Below are positions 45,806-57,085 of a DNA stretch of 60,642 nucleotides, piece after piece. The notes beneath the pieces were generated by a model. That model saw only the letters and a program-made list of their open reading frames with translations, searched no databases and was not told where the DNA came from. This DNA is from Pelagibacteraceae bacterium (GTDB taxonomy: Bacteria; Pseudomonadota; Alphaproteobacteria; Pelagibacterales; Pelagibacteraceae). The stretch spans positions 1 to 60,642 of the forward strand of contig VTPM01000002.1 of the NCBI GenBank assembly GCA_008638125.1. Reading direction: 5' to 3'. The first letter of the stretch is position 1; each line of letters opens with the position of its first letter. Made by a program: the position numbers and the translations under genes.

Positions 45806-48800
45806 TTAAAAGCTAATTTTTTGGATGAATTCCTTGCTTTTAATTAAAGTAAATAAATCAAAGTCAAATTTTCTACCTTTTTCTAATTCAAATGAATAAT
45901 TTTTTTCTTTATCTTTTAAAATAATATTTATTTTTGTCTCACCATTATTTTTTAATAAATCCTTTAATTCATTCAATTTCTTTTCATCTTTAACGACTAT
46001 AGAGACATTTTCATAAGTCTTATTAACCAAATCATTTAGATCAACTAATTTTCTTATATTTATTCTCTTTATTGAATTATCAGAGTTATTTTTTTCCTTT
46101 TGAAGTGTCAATATAAAGGAGTTAGATTCTTTTAATTTATCTCTATTTAAAATTAATAATTCAGAAAATAAAAATATTTCAAATTCACTTTTGTTGTCAC
46201 TAAATTTAATTATCGCAAAAGCAGTTCCTTTTGCACTTTTCTTTTCTTGAATAGACATAATTGTTCCAGCTACAAGTGCTTCACTTTTATTAGACTCTGT
46301 AAATTCCTTATAAGACTCTATATCAAGATGCTGAAAAAATTCTTTATACTCATTTAATGGGTGGTCAGACATATAAAAACCTATTGAGTTAAATTCATTA
46401 AACAAAAGTTCTTTTTTGTTCCATTCACCAGTGTTATCAAATTCAAAATTATCTTTGTTTTCATTAGTTAAATCAAAAAGATTTGTTTGACTGCTCATTT
46501 TGTCATCATATTTACTTTTTATTGTTAAAATAATTTTTGGAATAGAATCGAAGATTTTTTTTCTATTTGTCTCCAATTGATCAAAAGCGCCAGCTTTAAC
46601 TAGGCCTTCGAGCTGTAATTTATTTACATCTTTCGGATCAACTCTATTAATAAAATCAGAAAAAGATTTAAATTTTCCATTTTTTTCTCTCTCCGCTACA
46701 ACATTTGATATAGCCTCGTATCCAACACTTTTAATTGCACCTAAACCATAAAGGATTTTATTTTCACCTGCTTTGAAATCTGCGTAGCACGTATTTATAC
46801 ATGGGCGTACTACTTCTACATTTAACCTTTTTAATTCTTCTACATATTCTCTTAATTTACTTGTGCTTGTTAAAGAAGTAGACATTGAAGCTGCAATAAA
46901 TTCTTCCTTATAGTAAGTTTTTAAAAAAGCTGTTTGATAAGCAATTAAAGCATAAGCTACCGCGTGACTCTTATTAAATCCGTAATCAGCAAATGGCTCA
47001 ATTTTTGTAAAAACATAGTTTGCAACATCTTTTTTTATTCCATTCTTTACTGCTCCAGAGATGAATTTTTCTTTTTGTTTTTCTAATTCTGCTCTTTTCT
47101 TTTTTCCCATAGCACGTCGTAAAATATCTGCTTCGCCAGCAGTAAAACCGGCTAATGTTTGAGCTATTTGCATAACTTGTTCTTGGTAAATTATAATTCC
47201 ATATGTTGGTTTAAGGACTTCTTGTAATGTCTCATGAATATAATCAGGCGTTCTCAAACCATTTTTACATTCATTATAGGTTGGGATATTGCTCATAGGG
47301 CCAGGCCTATAAAGAGCAACAAGCGCTACGATATCATTAAATTCTGTTGGCTTCATTTGGCGCAGAGTATCCCTCACCCCAGCGCTTTCTAATTGAAATA
47401 ATCCTGTTGTTTCACCAGAAGTCAAAAGTTTAAAAACATTTTCATCTTTGAGATTTATTTTACTGATATCTAGGTTGATATTTTTTTGAGCTAACATTTT
47501 GACTGTTTTATCAATAACAGTTAATGCAGTTAGACCAAGTATATCAAACTTTACTAGTCCTGCATTTTCAGATGAATGCATATCAAATTGAGTTGAGGGT
47601 AAAATTAAATTAGCAGAGTGATCTTTGTATAACGGAACTTGTTCCGATAGGTTTTCTCCAGCGATAACAACTCCAGCAGCATGAGTAGCCATGTTTCTAT
47701 TTAGTCCTTCAAGTTTTAAAGAAAGCTCAATTAGTTTTTCAACTTTTTTATTATTTTTAATTTCATCTTTAAATCTAGGCTCACGATCAATAGACTCTTG
47801 AAGAGAGAGTGGTCTTGATGGATCGAATGGTATCATTTTACTTATTTTATCAACGTGGCCATAAGGAAGTCCAAGAACACGACCAACATCTCTTAAAGCC
47901 ATTCTCGCCTTAAGTTTTCCAAATGTAATTATGTGAGCTACACCATTGTTATATTTAGTTTTTAGGTATTCAAAAACTAAGTTTCTTTTCTCTTCACAAA
48001 AATCGATATCAAAATCAGGCATCGATATCCTATCTGGATTTAAAAATCTTTCAAAAATTAAATCAAATTCTATTGGATCAATATCAGTAATATCTAGACA
48101 ATATGCTATTAGCGAACCAGCACCCGATCCCCTACCTGGTCCAACTGGAATATTATTTTTTTTTGCCCATTTAATATAATCAGATACAATTAAAAAATAT
48201 CCAGCATAATTCATTGATTTTATAATATTAAATTCATGAATTAATCTATCTTCATATATTTTTCTTAATTCCAAACTATTACTTTTTTCATTTTTTTTTA
48301 TAATAAAATTTTCTAATCGGTTTTTAAGTCCATTCTTTGCCTGAGTAAGCAATTCATCTTCAATGGTTATGTTTTGATCTGTTTGAATTGAGGGAAGTAC
48401 AGGAGAAGATTTTTTTGGTTTAAAATTAAATCTGTATGAAAAATTAAAATTATTCTCCAATGCTTCTGGAATATCCTTGAATAACTCCAGTAAATCATCA
48501 TTTTTTTTGATGTAATGTTGATCGCTAAATTTTTCTCTATTACCATCATCTACGAAATTTTTTTGGCCTATACATACTAAAGCATCGTGAGCTTCATACA
48601 TATCTTGTTTTAGATAATAAATTTCTTGAGTTGCGATTAAAGGAATTTTATATTTTTCAGATAATTGAATTAAATAGTTTTCAAAATTTTCTTCACCAGG
48701 CTCATTATGCCTTTGAATTTCTAAATAAAAATTATTTTTAAATAAATCATTTAGAGCCTTAATGTTTTCCTCTATTTGTTTAAGTTTATTTAATTTGAAC

Positions 48801-49219
48801 AACTTTCCAAATAAATCTCTGTGATTACCACTAAGAAGTATGAGATCTTTATGAATTAGTTTTAAATCATCAAATTTACAATGAGGGTCTGTTTTTTCAT
48901 CAGAGTCTATATAGCTCTTTGATGACAATTTAATTAAATTTTTATAAGCTAAAGAGGTTGTGGCAAATAAAGGTAACTTACCAATTACCTCATCTATGTA
49001 AAAATTTATTTGAGTACCTATAATGGGATGCGTCCCAGATTTACTAATTTTTTCAGAAAATTCTAAAGCGCCACATAAATTAAAACTATCGCAAATACCC
49101 GCTACTTTTATTTTATTATCTTTACAAAATTCTGAAAGTTCATCTAGTTTTATTGCTCCTTCACAGATAGAATATTGAGAATGTATTTTAAAATGGTTAA
49201 AAATTCTGACGTTAGACAT
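45806..49219 (-). CDS. dnaE: DNA polymerase III alpha subunit
   Basis: PHP-like N-terminus, VGPGRGSGAGSLIAYCLDITDIDPI, MPDFDIDFCEEKR, ADYGFNKSHAVAYA. Confidence 0.97.
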   Translation of the reverse strand: MSNVRIFNHFKIHSQYSICEGAIKLDELSEFCKDNKIKVAGICDSFNLCGALEFSEKISKSGTHPIIGTQINFYIDEVIGKLPLFATTSLAYKNLIKLSSKSYIDSDEKTDPHCKFDDLKLIHKDLILLSGNHRDLFGKLFKLNKLKQIEENIKALNDLFKNNFYLEIQRHNEPGEENFENYLIQLSEKYKIPLIATQEIYYLKQDMYEAHDALVCIGQKNFVDDGNREKFSDQHYIKKNDDLLELFKDIPEALENNFNFSYRFNFKPKKSSPVLPSIQTDQNITIEDELLTQAKNGLKNRLENFIIKKNEKSNSLELRKIYEDRLIHEFNIIKSMNYAGYFLIVSDYIKWAKKNNIPVGPGRGSGAGSLIAYCLDITDIDPIEFDLIFERFLNPDRISMPDFDIDFCEEKRNLVFEYLKTKYNNGVAHIITFGKLKARMALRDVGRVLGLPYGHVDKISKMIPFDPSRPLSLQESIDREPRFKDEIKNNKKVEKLIELSLKLEGLNRNMATHAAGVVIAGENLSEQVPLYKDHSANLILPSTQFDMHSSENAGLVKFDILGLTALTVIDKTVKMLAQKNINLDISKINLKDENVFKLLTSGETTGLFQLESAGVRDTLRQMKPTEFNDIVALVALYRPGPMSNIPTYNECKNGLRTPDYIHETLQEVLKPTYGIIIYQEQVMQIAQTLAGFTAGEADILRRAMGKKKRAELEKQKEKFISGAVKNGIKKDVANYVFTKIEPFADYGFNKSHAVAYALIAYQTAFLKTYYKEEFIAASMSTSLTSTSKLREYVEELKRLNVEVVRPCINTCYADFKAGENKILYGLGAIKSVGYEAISNVVAEREKNGKFKSFSDFINRVDPKDVNKLQLEGLVKAGAFDQLETNRKKIFDSIPKIILTIKSKYDDKMSSQTNLFDLTNENKDNFEFDNTGEWNKKELLFNEFNSIGFYMSDHPLNEYKEFFQHLDIESYKEFTESNKSEALVAGTIMSIQEKKSAKGTAFAIIKFSDNKSEFEIFLFSELLILNRDKLKESNSFILTLQKEKNNSDNSIKRINIRKLVDLNDLVNKTYENVSIVVKDEKKLNELKDLLKNNGETKINIILKDKEKNYSFELEKGRKFDFDLFTLIKSKEFIQKISF

Positions 49220-49895
49220 CAGTTCTTTTTATATCACAATTAGAAATACTCAACTTGTAATCTGCTTTGTTAGCAAGTTCTCTATTATGAGTTGCAAAAA
49301 TTATAGTTTTATTTAATTTTTTTAGTTTTAAAAAATATGAAAAAACTTCCTGGGAAGTATTATAATCTAAATTTCCTGTAGGCTCATCTGCTAAAATTAA
49401 GTCTGTACCTGCAATCAAACATCTTGCTATTGCAACTCTTTGTTGTTCTCCTCCTGAAAGTTCATCTGGAAAATGTAAATTTCTATTACTTAAATTAAAT
49501 TCTTTTAAAATTTTTTGAGCATGTTTGATAGCTTTATCTTTTTTTTCATTCTTAATAATTAGCGGTAAAGCAACATTTTCTTCAGCCGTAAAATCGTTTA
49601 ATAAATTATTATTCTGAAAGACTAATGAAATTTTATTTATTCTTAAATAATTCTTATCGTGCTCGGACAAACCACTTAGTTTTTTATCTTGGAAAATAAT
49701 TTCACCTGAATCTGGCACATCTAAAAAGGATATCATATTTAGCAAAGAAGATTTACCTGATCCAGACGGACCTACTAAAGCAATTAATTCACCTTTTTTT
49801 ATACTCAAACTTATATTTGAGAAAATTTTTACTTCACCATTTTTATGCTTATACGATTTATTTACATTAATGATTTCTAGTATGTTTTTATTCAT
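49212..49895 (-). CDS. lolD: Lipoprotein-releasing ABC transporter ATPase
   Basis: GPSGSGKSSLL, LSGGEQQRVAIARCL, ADEPTGNLD; adjacent to LolC/E. Confidence 0.92.
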   Translation of the reverse strand: MNKNILEIINVNKSYKHKNGEVKIFSNISLSIKKGELIALVGPSGSGKSSLLNMISFLDVPDSGEIIFQDKKLSGLSEHDKNYLRINKISLVFQNNNLLNDFTAEENVALPLIIKNEKKDKAIKHAQKILKEFNLSNRNLHFPDELSGGEQQRVAIARCLIAGTDLILADEPTGNLDYNTSQEVFSYFLKLKKLNKTIIFATHNRELANKADYKLSISNCDIKRTDV

Positions 49896-51123
49896 ATTTG
49901 AGGGCTTTAATTGGATCCATTTTTGAAATAGCCATAGCTGGAATTAAGGAAGCTAAGACAGTAGTAATTAATGCAAGAATAAAAATTATCACTATAGAAA
50001 CAGGGTTTATCTCACTTGGCATTCTATCCAAAAAATAAATATCATTTGGAAAAATCTCTACATTAAACACGTATGACAGAAAAATTCTAATTGACTCAAT
50101 ATAGTGGGAAAACAATACACCTAGAATAGTTCCAGCTACAGTTGCTGAAAGCCCTATGACAAAACCTGTTAAAAAAAAAGACTTAATTATTGATTTATTT
50201 GTTAATCCCATAGTTTTTAATATGGCTATTTCTTTTGTTTTATTTTTGATCAAAATTGTAAGACCAGAAATAATATTAAAGGCCGCAACTACAATAATTA
50301 AAGTCAAAATGATAAACATAACGTTTCGTTCAACTTTGAGAGCGCTAAAAAATGATTTATTTAGATCAATCCAGCTATAAACATATAAATTAGTATTAAT
50401 TTTTTGAATATTTTCTTTAAATACATCTGCTTCTAAAGGATTTTCTAGATAAATTTCTAAACTGATATCGTCATTATTCTTATCAAAGAATATTAAGCTG
50501 TCTGATAGCTCTAAAAAGATAATATTTTTATCAAATTCATAAAACCCGCTATTAAAAATTCCTTTAATCTCATAATTTTCTTGTTTAGGCAGATTACCAA
50601 ACGGTGTGTTAACTAATGATGATGACAAAAGATTTATCTTATCACCAACTTTTAGATTTAAATCAAAGGCTAATTCTTTGCCAATTATCAACTCATTACT
50701 TTTAAAATCTTCTTCAGTACCCTCTATTAAAATACTTTTCAAAAAATCTAAATTTTTTTTATTATCAGTATCTATTCCTTTTGCTAAAATACCTTTTGTG
50801 TAATCATTAACCATTACTACGGCTTCACCTGTATATGATTTTCTTACTTCAATTTTTTCAAAAGAATCATTAATTTGATTTATAAAAATATTCTCAATCT
50901 TTGAGGATTCGTATGGTTTAATGATAATGTGCGGATTAAATCCTAAAATTTTATTAGTTAAATCAGTTCTAAAACCATTCATAACTGACATAACAATTAT
51001 CAAAATTGCTACTCCAAGCATTATTCCTATAAATGAAAAAGTGGAAATAACTTTTAAAAAACCCTCTTTTTTTTTAGGTCTTAAATTTCTATAGGCGATT
51101 AGTTTTTCAGCTAATGAGAACAA
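49888..51123 (-). CDS. lolC: Lipoprotein-releasing ABC transporter permease (LolC/E)
   Basis: IAYRNLRPKKKEGFLKVISTFSFIGIMLGVAILIIVMSVMNGFR; FtsX-type C-terminus. Confidence 0.9.
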   Translation of the reverse strand: MFSLAEKLIAYRNLRPKKKEGFLKVISTFSFIGIMLGVAILIIVMSVMNGFRTDLTNKILGFNPHIIIKPYESSKIENIFINQINDSFEKIEVRKSYTGEAVVMVNDYTKGILAKGIDTDNKKNLDFLKSILIEGTEEDFKSNELIIGKELAFDLNLKVGDKINLLSSSLVNTPFGNLPKQENYEIKGIFNSGFYEFDKNIIFLELSDSLIFFDKNNDDISLEIYLENPLEADVFKENIQKINTNLYVYSWIDLNKSFFSALKVERNVMFIILTLIIVVAAFNIISGLTILIKNKTKEIAILKTMGLTNKSIIKSFFLTGFVIGLSATVAGTILGVLFSHYIESIRIFLSYVFNVEIFPNDIYFLDRMPSEINPVSIVIIFILALITTVLASLIPAMAISKMDPIKALKYE

Positions 51124-51124
51124 T

Positions 51125-52438
51125 TTAATTTTTTATTGTATTAATAATTTTATTTAAAGTTTGCATTATGGCGTTATGTCCAATCTCTTTGAATTCTAAA
51201 TTATCCCCTTCAGATTTAGAGCCAATTATAATTTGATATGGTATGCCTAAAAGATCATGTTTTTTGAATTTTGCGGAAATATTTTCATCTACGTCGTCTA
51301 AAAGTACATCTATATTTTCACTTTTTAACTGACGGTATATTTTTAGAGCTTTTTCTAAATTTTCAGTATTATTTTTATTAATACTAGGAATTAGTACAAC
51401 TTCGAAAGGTGATACTGATTTAGGCCATTTCATAATCTCGTTTGTAAACTTAGCTTCAATAATTGCACCAACAAGTCTTGATACACCTATGCCATAAGAA
51501 CCCATTTTAACGGCAACTTTTTTACCATCTGGATGATCAACTAAACAATTAAGTGGTTTGGAATATTTATCTCCAAAGTAAAATATATGCCCAACTTCTA
51601 TACCTTTTGTTAAAATTTGATTTTCTTTTTTAATTTTTTTTTCAAATTCTTCTTTTTTAAATTTTTCATCTGTAACCGCATAATAAGATGAAAAATCATT
51701 TCTCATTTTCTCTAAGGAATTATTATCAAATTTATAGTCCTCTAATTTTATTTTAAAAATATTTTTATCAGCATAGACATTACTTTCTCCTGTTTCGGCT
51801 AAAATAATAAATTCATGGGATAAATCACCCCCAATTGGACCAGTATCTGCCGCCATTGGTATGGCTTCAAGTTCTAGTCTTTTAAACGTATGTAAATATG
51901 AATAAAACATTTTATTGTAAGATTGTTTGGCTTGATCTTCATCTAAATCAAATGAATAAGCATCTTTCATATAAAATTCTCGGCATCGCATAATTCCAAA
52001 TCTAGGTCTAATCTCATCTCTAAATTTCCACTGAATGTGATAAAGCATTTGCGGAAGTGATTTATATGATTTTATACTTGATCTAAAAATTTCAGTTATT
52101 AATTCTTCGTTCGTAGGACCATAAAGCATCTCTCTACCTTGACGATCTTTAATTCTTAACATTTCTTCACCATAGTCGTTGTATCTTCCACTTTCCTTCC
52201 AAATATCTGCAGATTGAATCGTTGGCATCAGCATCTCCTGGGCGCCTATTTTGTTTTGTTCTTCTCTAACAATTTGCTCAATTTTTTTCATGACTTTAAA
52301 ACCTAAAGGTAACCATGAATAAATACCAGCGGCTGATTGTTTAATCATACCTGTTCTTAACATAAGTTGATGAGATTTTATTTTTGCATCAGCAGGCAAA
52401 TCTTTAGTTAATGGTAAGAATAATTTTGATAAAAACAT
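51125..52438 (-). CDS. proS: Prolyl-tRNA synthetase
   Basis: LMLRTGMIKQSAAGIYSWLPLGFKVMKKIE, GPTNEELIT, FRDEIRPRFGIMRCREFYMKDAYSF. Confidence 0.96.
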   Translation of the reverse strand: MFLSKLFLPLTKDLPADAKIKSHQLMLRTGMIKQSAAGIYSWLPLGFKVMKKIEQIVREEQNKIGAQEMLMPTIQSADIWKESGRYNDYGEEMLRIKDRQGREMLYGPTNEELITEIFRSSIKSYKSLPQMLYHIQWKFRDEIRPRFGIMRCREFYMKDAYSFDLDEDQAKQSYNKMFYSYLHTFKRLELEAIPMAADTGPIGGDLSHEFIILAETGESNVYADKNIFKIKLEDYKFDNNSLEKMRNDFSSYYAVTDEKFKKEEFEKKIKKENQILTKGIEVGHIFYFGDKYSKPLNCLVDHPDGKKVAVKMGSYGIGVSRLVGAIIEAKFTNEIMKWPKSVSPFEVVLIPSINKNNTENLEKALKIYRQLKSENIDVLLDDVDENISAKFKKHDLLGIPYQIIIGSKSEGDNLEFKEIGHNAIMQTLNKIINTIKN

Positions 52439-52692
52439 TATTGTAAATAATTCCTTAAATTTAAATAATCGATACTAACCAAATAGTATATTATTATAAA
52501 TATTACTGATGTTATTAAAGTAGTAATTAAGAATTTTTTACCCATCTTTGGGTTTTTTGGTGCGCCAGGATCATTTCCAGTTAATTGTTCTTTAAATTCT
52601 AAATTTTGTGATTTTATTCCTAGGGGTAAAATTGAAAAAAAAACAATCCACCAAATCGAAACGTAAACAATAATAGATCCTGTGAATCCCAT
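52438..52692 (-). CDS. DUF1467-family small membrane protein
   Basis: Two TM segments, WWIVFFSILPLGIKSQ and DPGAPKNPKMGKK; between proS and rnj. Confidence 0.8.
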   Translation of the reverse strand: MGFTGSIIVYVSIWWIVFFSILPLGIKSQNLEFKEQLTGNDPGAPKNPKMGKKFLITTLITSVIFIIIYYLVSIDYLNLRNYLQ

Positions 52693-54353
52693 TAAATTCT
52701 AAATATGTTAATTGTTGTAAAAGGTTTCTTGCCAGTTTTTTCTTTTACAATCCTTCTGCAACTTTGTTTTAAATTTTCTATCAAATTTTGCTCCTGCTTT
52801 TTGCTTTGTAAAGAGAATGTTCTGCAAATATTATCAACTTCGTCTTCCATATCAAAAATAAAAGTTTCAGGAATTTCATCTACCGGTAAACCTCTAAAAG
52901 AAATAATTGGTTTTTTGATTTTTCCGTTGTTATTCACCAATAAAGTAACTTCAAGATACCCATTGAGAGCTAAGTTTTTTCTCTCTTTAATACCGTTTGA
53001 GTCTTCTCTCACTCCTATTGATCCATCTAAATACATTCTTCCTGATGGTGCTTTATCAATAATTTCAGGGTTACTTCCTGGATGCAACCTGACTATGTCC
53101 CCATTTTCCACTTGTAAAGTATGAGGTACCTGCATTTTTTTAGCAAATCTTGCTTGTTCCATCATATGTCTGTGCTCACCGTGAACAGGAATTACAGATC
53201 TAGGTTTTACCCAGCTATACATATCTTTAAGATCATCTCTATTGGGGTGCCCAGATACATGAACAAAGGAATTTTCTTCAGTTATTATTTCAACACCATT
53301 TTTTACAATTTCATTATGCATAGCGTATAATTTTTTTTCATTTCCAGGAATAATTTTAGAAGAAAATATAACTGTATCACCTTTTTCCAGGTAAACATCT
53401 GGGTGAATACCATTTACAATTCTTTTTGTTGCACCCATAGGTTCACCTTGACTGCCAGTACATAAATAAATGATTTTATCTCTAGAAATATTTTTTGCAT
53501 CTCTAGGATCAATTGGTTCAATAAGATTTTGTAAATACCCGCATTGTCTTGCCGCTTTATAAATTCTATGCATTGATCTACCCACAAGAGATATTTGCCT
53601 ATTTGTTTTTTGGGCACAATAAAAAATTGACTCCATTCTAGCGACATTGGACGCAAAAGTGGTTACAATTATTTTTTTCTTTAATCCAGAAATAATGTTA
53701 AGCAAACTGCTTCTTACATCTGACTCGGATCCTGCTCTACCTTCATTGAAAACATTTGTGGAGTCACAAATCATTGCTAAAACATTTTGATTACCAAGTT
53801 CTTTTAATTTTTTCTCATCAACTTTTTCACCGATTAATGGGTTTGGATCACATTTCCAGTCGCCTGTGTGTAGCACAATACCTGAAGGTGTTTTTATACT
53901 TAAACCATTAGGTTCAAGTATGGAATGAGTAAGTGTTATAAACTCAATTTCAAATTCTTCTAATTTTATTTTACCATTAAGCTGAACAATCTGAAGATAA
54001 TGTGTTATATCTATTTTTTTTTCACGAAATTTTTCTTTTATTAAAGCAGCTGTGAATGGTGTTGCATAAATTTTACATTTAAGCTCAGGCCAAATTAAAG
54101 CTACCGAACCAATATGATCTTCATGAGCATGTGTTAATATTATGCCTAAGAGTTCTTTTTTTTTTTCAATTAAAAAACCTGGATCAGGATATATAAGATC
54201 AATACCTGGAATCGAGTCATCAGCAAAGGTAACGCCCATATCCACAGCTATCCATTTATGATTGTCTTCTTTGCCAAAAGCATAGAGATTTAAATTCATA
54301 CCAATCTCTCCCGAACCACCTAGGGGGCAAAATAAAAATTCTTCTTTGCTCAT
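52692..54353 (-). CDS. rnj: Ribonuclease J
   Basis: LGGSGEIGMNLNLY, LTHAHEDHIGSV metallo-beta-lactamase motif, HVSGHPNRDDLKDM. Confidence 0.94.
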   Translation of the reverse strand: MSKEEFLFCPLGGSGEIGMNLNLYAFGKEDNHKWIAVDMGVTFADDSIPGIDLIYPDPGFLIEKKKELLGIILTHAHEDHIGSVALIWPELKCKIYATPFTAALIKEKFREKKIDITHYLQIVQLNGKIKLEEFEIEFITLTHSILEPNGLSIKTPSGIVLHTGDWKCDPNPLIGEKVDEKKLKELGNQNVLAMICDSTNVFNEGRAGSESDVRSSLLNIISGLKKKIIVTTFASNVARMESIFYCAQKTNRQISLVGRSMHRIYKAARQCGYLQNLIEPIDPRDAKNISRDKIIYLCTGSQGEPMGATKRIVNGIHPDVYLEKGDTVIFSSKIIPGNEKKLYAMHNEIVKNGVEIITEENSFVHVSGHPNRDDLKDMYSWVKPRSVIPVHGEHRHMMEQARFAKKMQVPHTLQVENGDIVRLHPGSNPEIIDKAPSGRMYLDGSIGVREDSNGIKERKNLALNGYLEVTLLVNNNGKIKKPIISFRGLPVDEIPETFIFDMEDEVDNICRTFSLQSKKQEQNLIENLKQSCRRIVKEKTGKKPFTTINIFRI

Positions 54354-55108
54354 TTTATTAACTTTTTATGAATATGCATAATTCCTTTTATAGTAATATG
54401 TCTATCGATTGTTGTTTTTTTATCTATAAATTTTGAGAAAATTTTAGCGTAACCACCAGTAAGAATAATTTTAAAATTTGTCTTAAACTTAATTGATAAT
54501 TTTTTTATAATGTTGTTAATAAGACCCTGATAGCCCCATAAAAAACCAGCATTAAGAGCGTCTTTGGTATTTTTTCCATAAACTTTTGCATTACTCTTCA
54601 GCTTAAATATAGGTAATGCAGCTGTAAATTTATTTAGATTGATAATTGATAATTTAAGGCCTGGGGTGATAACGCCACCTTCATAAATACCAGGAGATTT
54701 TACAATATCGAACGTAGTTGCAGTTCCAAAATCAATTATCAAAGAACTTTGTTTAAAACTATAATAAGCACCGATTGCATTTGCAATTCTATCTGAACCA
54801 AGTTGTCTATAATTATCTATATTAATTTTAATCATTTTTTTTAAAGGCAGTTTTTTAATTTCATAACAGTAATACTTCTTATGTTTTATAGCATTACTAA
54901 TTATTTTATAAACATTTGGAACCACACTAGAAAATATTATTTTTTTATTAATTGTTTGTTTTAAAATTGGATCTAAAAATTTAATTACATTATTTTTTTT
55001 TAAAAGTTTTTTAGATTCTATGGAAAATTCTTTTGAAATTTTAAAATTATTATCAATTAAACAAATTTTGGTTAATGTATTGCCGATATCTCCAATAATG
55101 TATTTCAT
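54350..55108 (-). CDS. coaX: Type III pantothenate kinase
   Basis: IGDIGNTLTKICLI, SDRIANAIGAYY, IDFGTATTFDIV. Confidence 0.93.
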   Translation of the reverse strand: MKYIIGDIGNTLTKICLIDNNFKISKEFSIESKKLLKKNNVIKFLDPILKQTINKKIIFSSVVPNVYKIISNAIKHKKYYCYEIKKLPLKKMIKINIDNYRQLGSDRIANAIGAYYSFKQSSLIIDFGTATTFDIVKSPGIYEGGVITPGLKLSIINLNKFTAALPIFKLKSNAKVYGKNTKDALNAGFLWGYQGLINNIIKKLSIKFKTNFKIILTGGYAKIFSKFIDKKTTIDRHITIKGIMHIHKKLIK

Positions 55109-55109
55109 A

Positions 55110-55673
55110 TTAAATATACTTAGTTTTTATTAAGTTATAGTTATTTTGATAAAACTCTTTTAAAAAAATTTCATAAATATTTTTTATCTGACTTACTATA
55201 TGAATGTTATTGATTTGTTTATCCGAATGTAACTTAAGTGAAGTTGAGTGGAAGTTTTTTTCATTAGGATTAACTTTTGAATTAATACCTATGCCAGTAA
55301 CCAAGAACTTTTCATTATTATATTCAATTACTTCTTGCAAAATACCACAAACTTTTTTTCCTTTAATTAATAAATCATTAGGCTTTTTTATTTTAATAGT
55401 ATTTAAAATATAAGGCTGAAGAATTTTTTTTATAATTTTTGCATTAATGATTAAAAAATTATGTATTTTAATCTTTGTAAACTTCACTTTAAAGAATATT
55501 GAAATAAAAATATTTCCTTTTTTAGAAACCCATTTTTTCCCCATTGTTCCTTTTCCTTTGGTTTGATTTTCTGAAAAAATTATCCCAGAGCTATGTTTTC
55601 CTGTTTGTATGAATTTTATAGCTTTATCATTAGTGCTTTTTACACTTTTAAATTTTAATAATTTAAGTTTCAT
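55110..55673 (-). CDS. birA: Biotin--protein ligase (no N-terminal HTH)
   Basis: KSVKSTNDKAIKF, QTKGKGTMGKKWVSKKGNIFISIFF, IKKPNDLLIKGKKVCGIL. Confidence 0.92.
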   Translation of the reverse strand: MKLKLLKFKSVKSTNDKAIKFIQTGKHSSGIIFSENQTKGKGTMGKKWVSKKGNIFISIFFKVKFTKIKIHNFLIINAKIIKKILQPYILNTIKIKKPNDLLIKGKKVCGILQEVIEYNNEKFLVTGIGINSKVNPNEKNFHSTSLKLHSDKQINNIHIVSQIKNIYEIFLKEFYQNNYNLIKTKYI

Positions 55674-57085
55674 TAATTGATTAATAATGTTTCAACTATA
55701 TTGTTTAAAAATGAAGGATAAATAAAGAATGAAATTAAGATTAGACAACTTAATGATAGTGTAAAATAAACTCCAATATTTTTTGTTGAGTCAAATGGTT
55801 TTTTAAGTTCATCAAAGTAAATTATTTTGATTATTCTTAAATAATAAAAAGCAGAAATGACTGTGCTCAATAATCCAATAATTGCTAACACATACATTTT
55901 ACTTTCAACAACTGACATAAAAACATAAAATTTTGCAAAAAATCCAGCTAGTGGAGGAATGCCTGCTAAAGAAAACAAAATAATTAAAAGCGAAATTGAT
56001 AAAAATGGATGTTTACTAGAAATTCCTGAAAGGTCGTCAAGGTTTTCACAGTATTTCCCCTCTTTTTGCATTAAAAAAATACAAGCAAATATTGCAAGGT
56101 TCATTATTACATAAATTGAAATGTAAACTATGCTGCTATTATAACCATTGATTGTTCCTGTTGCGACTCCAGCTAAAGCATAACCTATGTGCCCAATTGA
56201 ACTATATGCTACTAGTCTTTTAATGTTTGTTTGGCCAATAGCGGCTACTGCTCCTAAAATCATAGAAGCTAACGAAATAAAAACTAATATTGGTTGCCAA
56301 TGATCAACTAATTGAGCAAACGGGATTTGCATAAACCTTATGATGACTGCGATACCTGTAATTTTAGGCACTACAGCAAAAAAACTTGTAACAGAAGTTG
56401 GAGAACCTTCGTACACATCTGGTGTCCACATATGAAATGGTACTGCTGAAACCTTGAAAGCTAAACCAACTAAAATAAACACCATTGCAAAAATTGCTCC
56501 GGTATTTTCTAATCCAGCATTTAAATTTATTTGTTCAAAATTTGTTGATCCAGTAAATCCATAAAGTAATGAACAACCGTATAATAATAAACCTGAAGCT
56601 AACGCACTTAAAACAAAATATTTAAGTCCAGACTCATTTGATTTTAAATTATCTCTATCAAGTGCAGCAAGTATATATAAAGATAGTGATTGTAATTCTA
56701 AGCCTAGATAAAATAAAATTAGATCATTAGAACTGATCATTATAAACATACCTAAAATTGATAAAAGTAGAACTAATGAGTATTCAAAATAATTAATATT
56801 TTTTTCTCTAATATAGGCTTGAGTAATAATTAATGTAAATAAAGCACTTATTAAAATTAAGATTTTAAAAAAATTTGTATATGAATTCGAAATATAACTA
56901 TTTGAAAACAAATCAAAAGATTCAGTAAATGTGTTAAAAATTATTAAAATTAGAATGACAATGATTGCATAGATAATTTTTGTTACTAAATTATAACTAT
57001 CCTTAAAAAAAACTCCAATTAACAACGTAACAAAGATTGCTAGAGATAAGAAAATTTCTGGTAATAAAATACTTAGGTTTTCCAT
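55673..57085 (-). CDS. nuoN: NADH-quinone oxidoreductase subunit N
   Basis: Multi-TM, LELQSLSLYILAALDR, AVPFHMWTPDVYEGSPTSVTSFFAVVPK. Confidence 0.96.
   Translation of the reverse strand: MENLSILLPEIFLSLAIFVTLLIGVFFKDSYNLVTKIIYAIIVILILIIFNTFTESFDLFSNSYISNSYTNFFKILILISALFTLIITQAYIREKNINYFEYSLVLLLSILGMFIMISSNDLILFYLGLELQSLSLYILAALDRDNLKSNESGLKYFVLSALASGLLLYGCSLLYGFTGSTNFEQINLNAGLENTGAIFAMVFILVGLAFKVSAVPFHMWTPDVYEGSPTSVTSFFAVVPKITGIAVIIRFMQIPFAQLVDHWQPILVFISLASMILGAVAAIGQTNIKRLVAYSSIGHIGYALAGVATGTINGYNSSIVYISIYVIMNLAIFACIFLMQKEGKYCENLDDLSGISSKHPFLSISLLIILFSLAGIPPLAGFFAKFYVFMSVVESKMYVLAIIGLLSTVISAFYYLRIIKIIYFDELKKPFDSTKNIGVYFTLSLSCLILISFFIYPSFLNNIVETLLIN

Noticed and set aside
52705-53330. 139- and 69-aa ORFs antisense to rnj
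   Set aside because: Complement of the conserved RNase J frame; no independent signals
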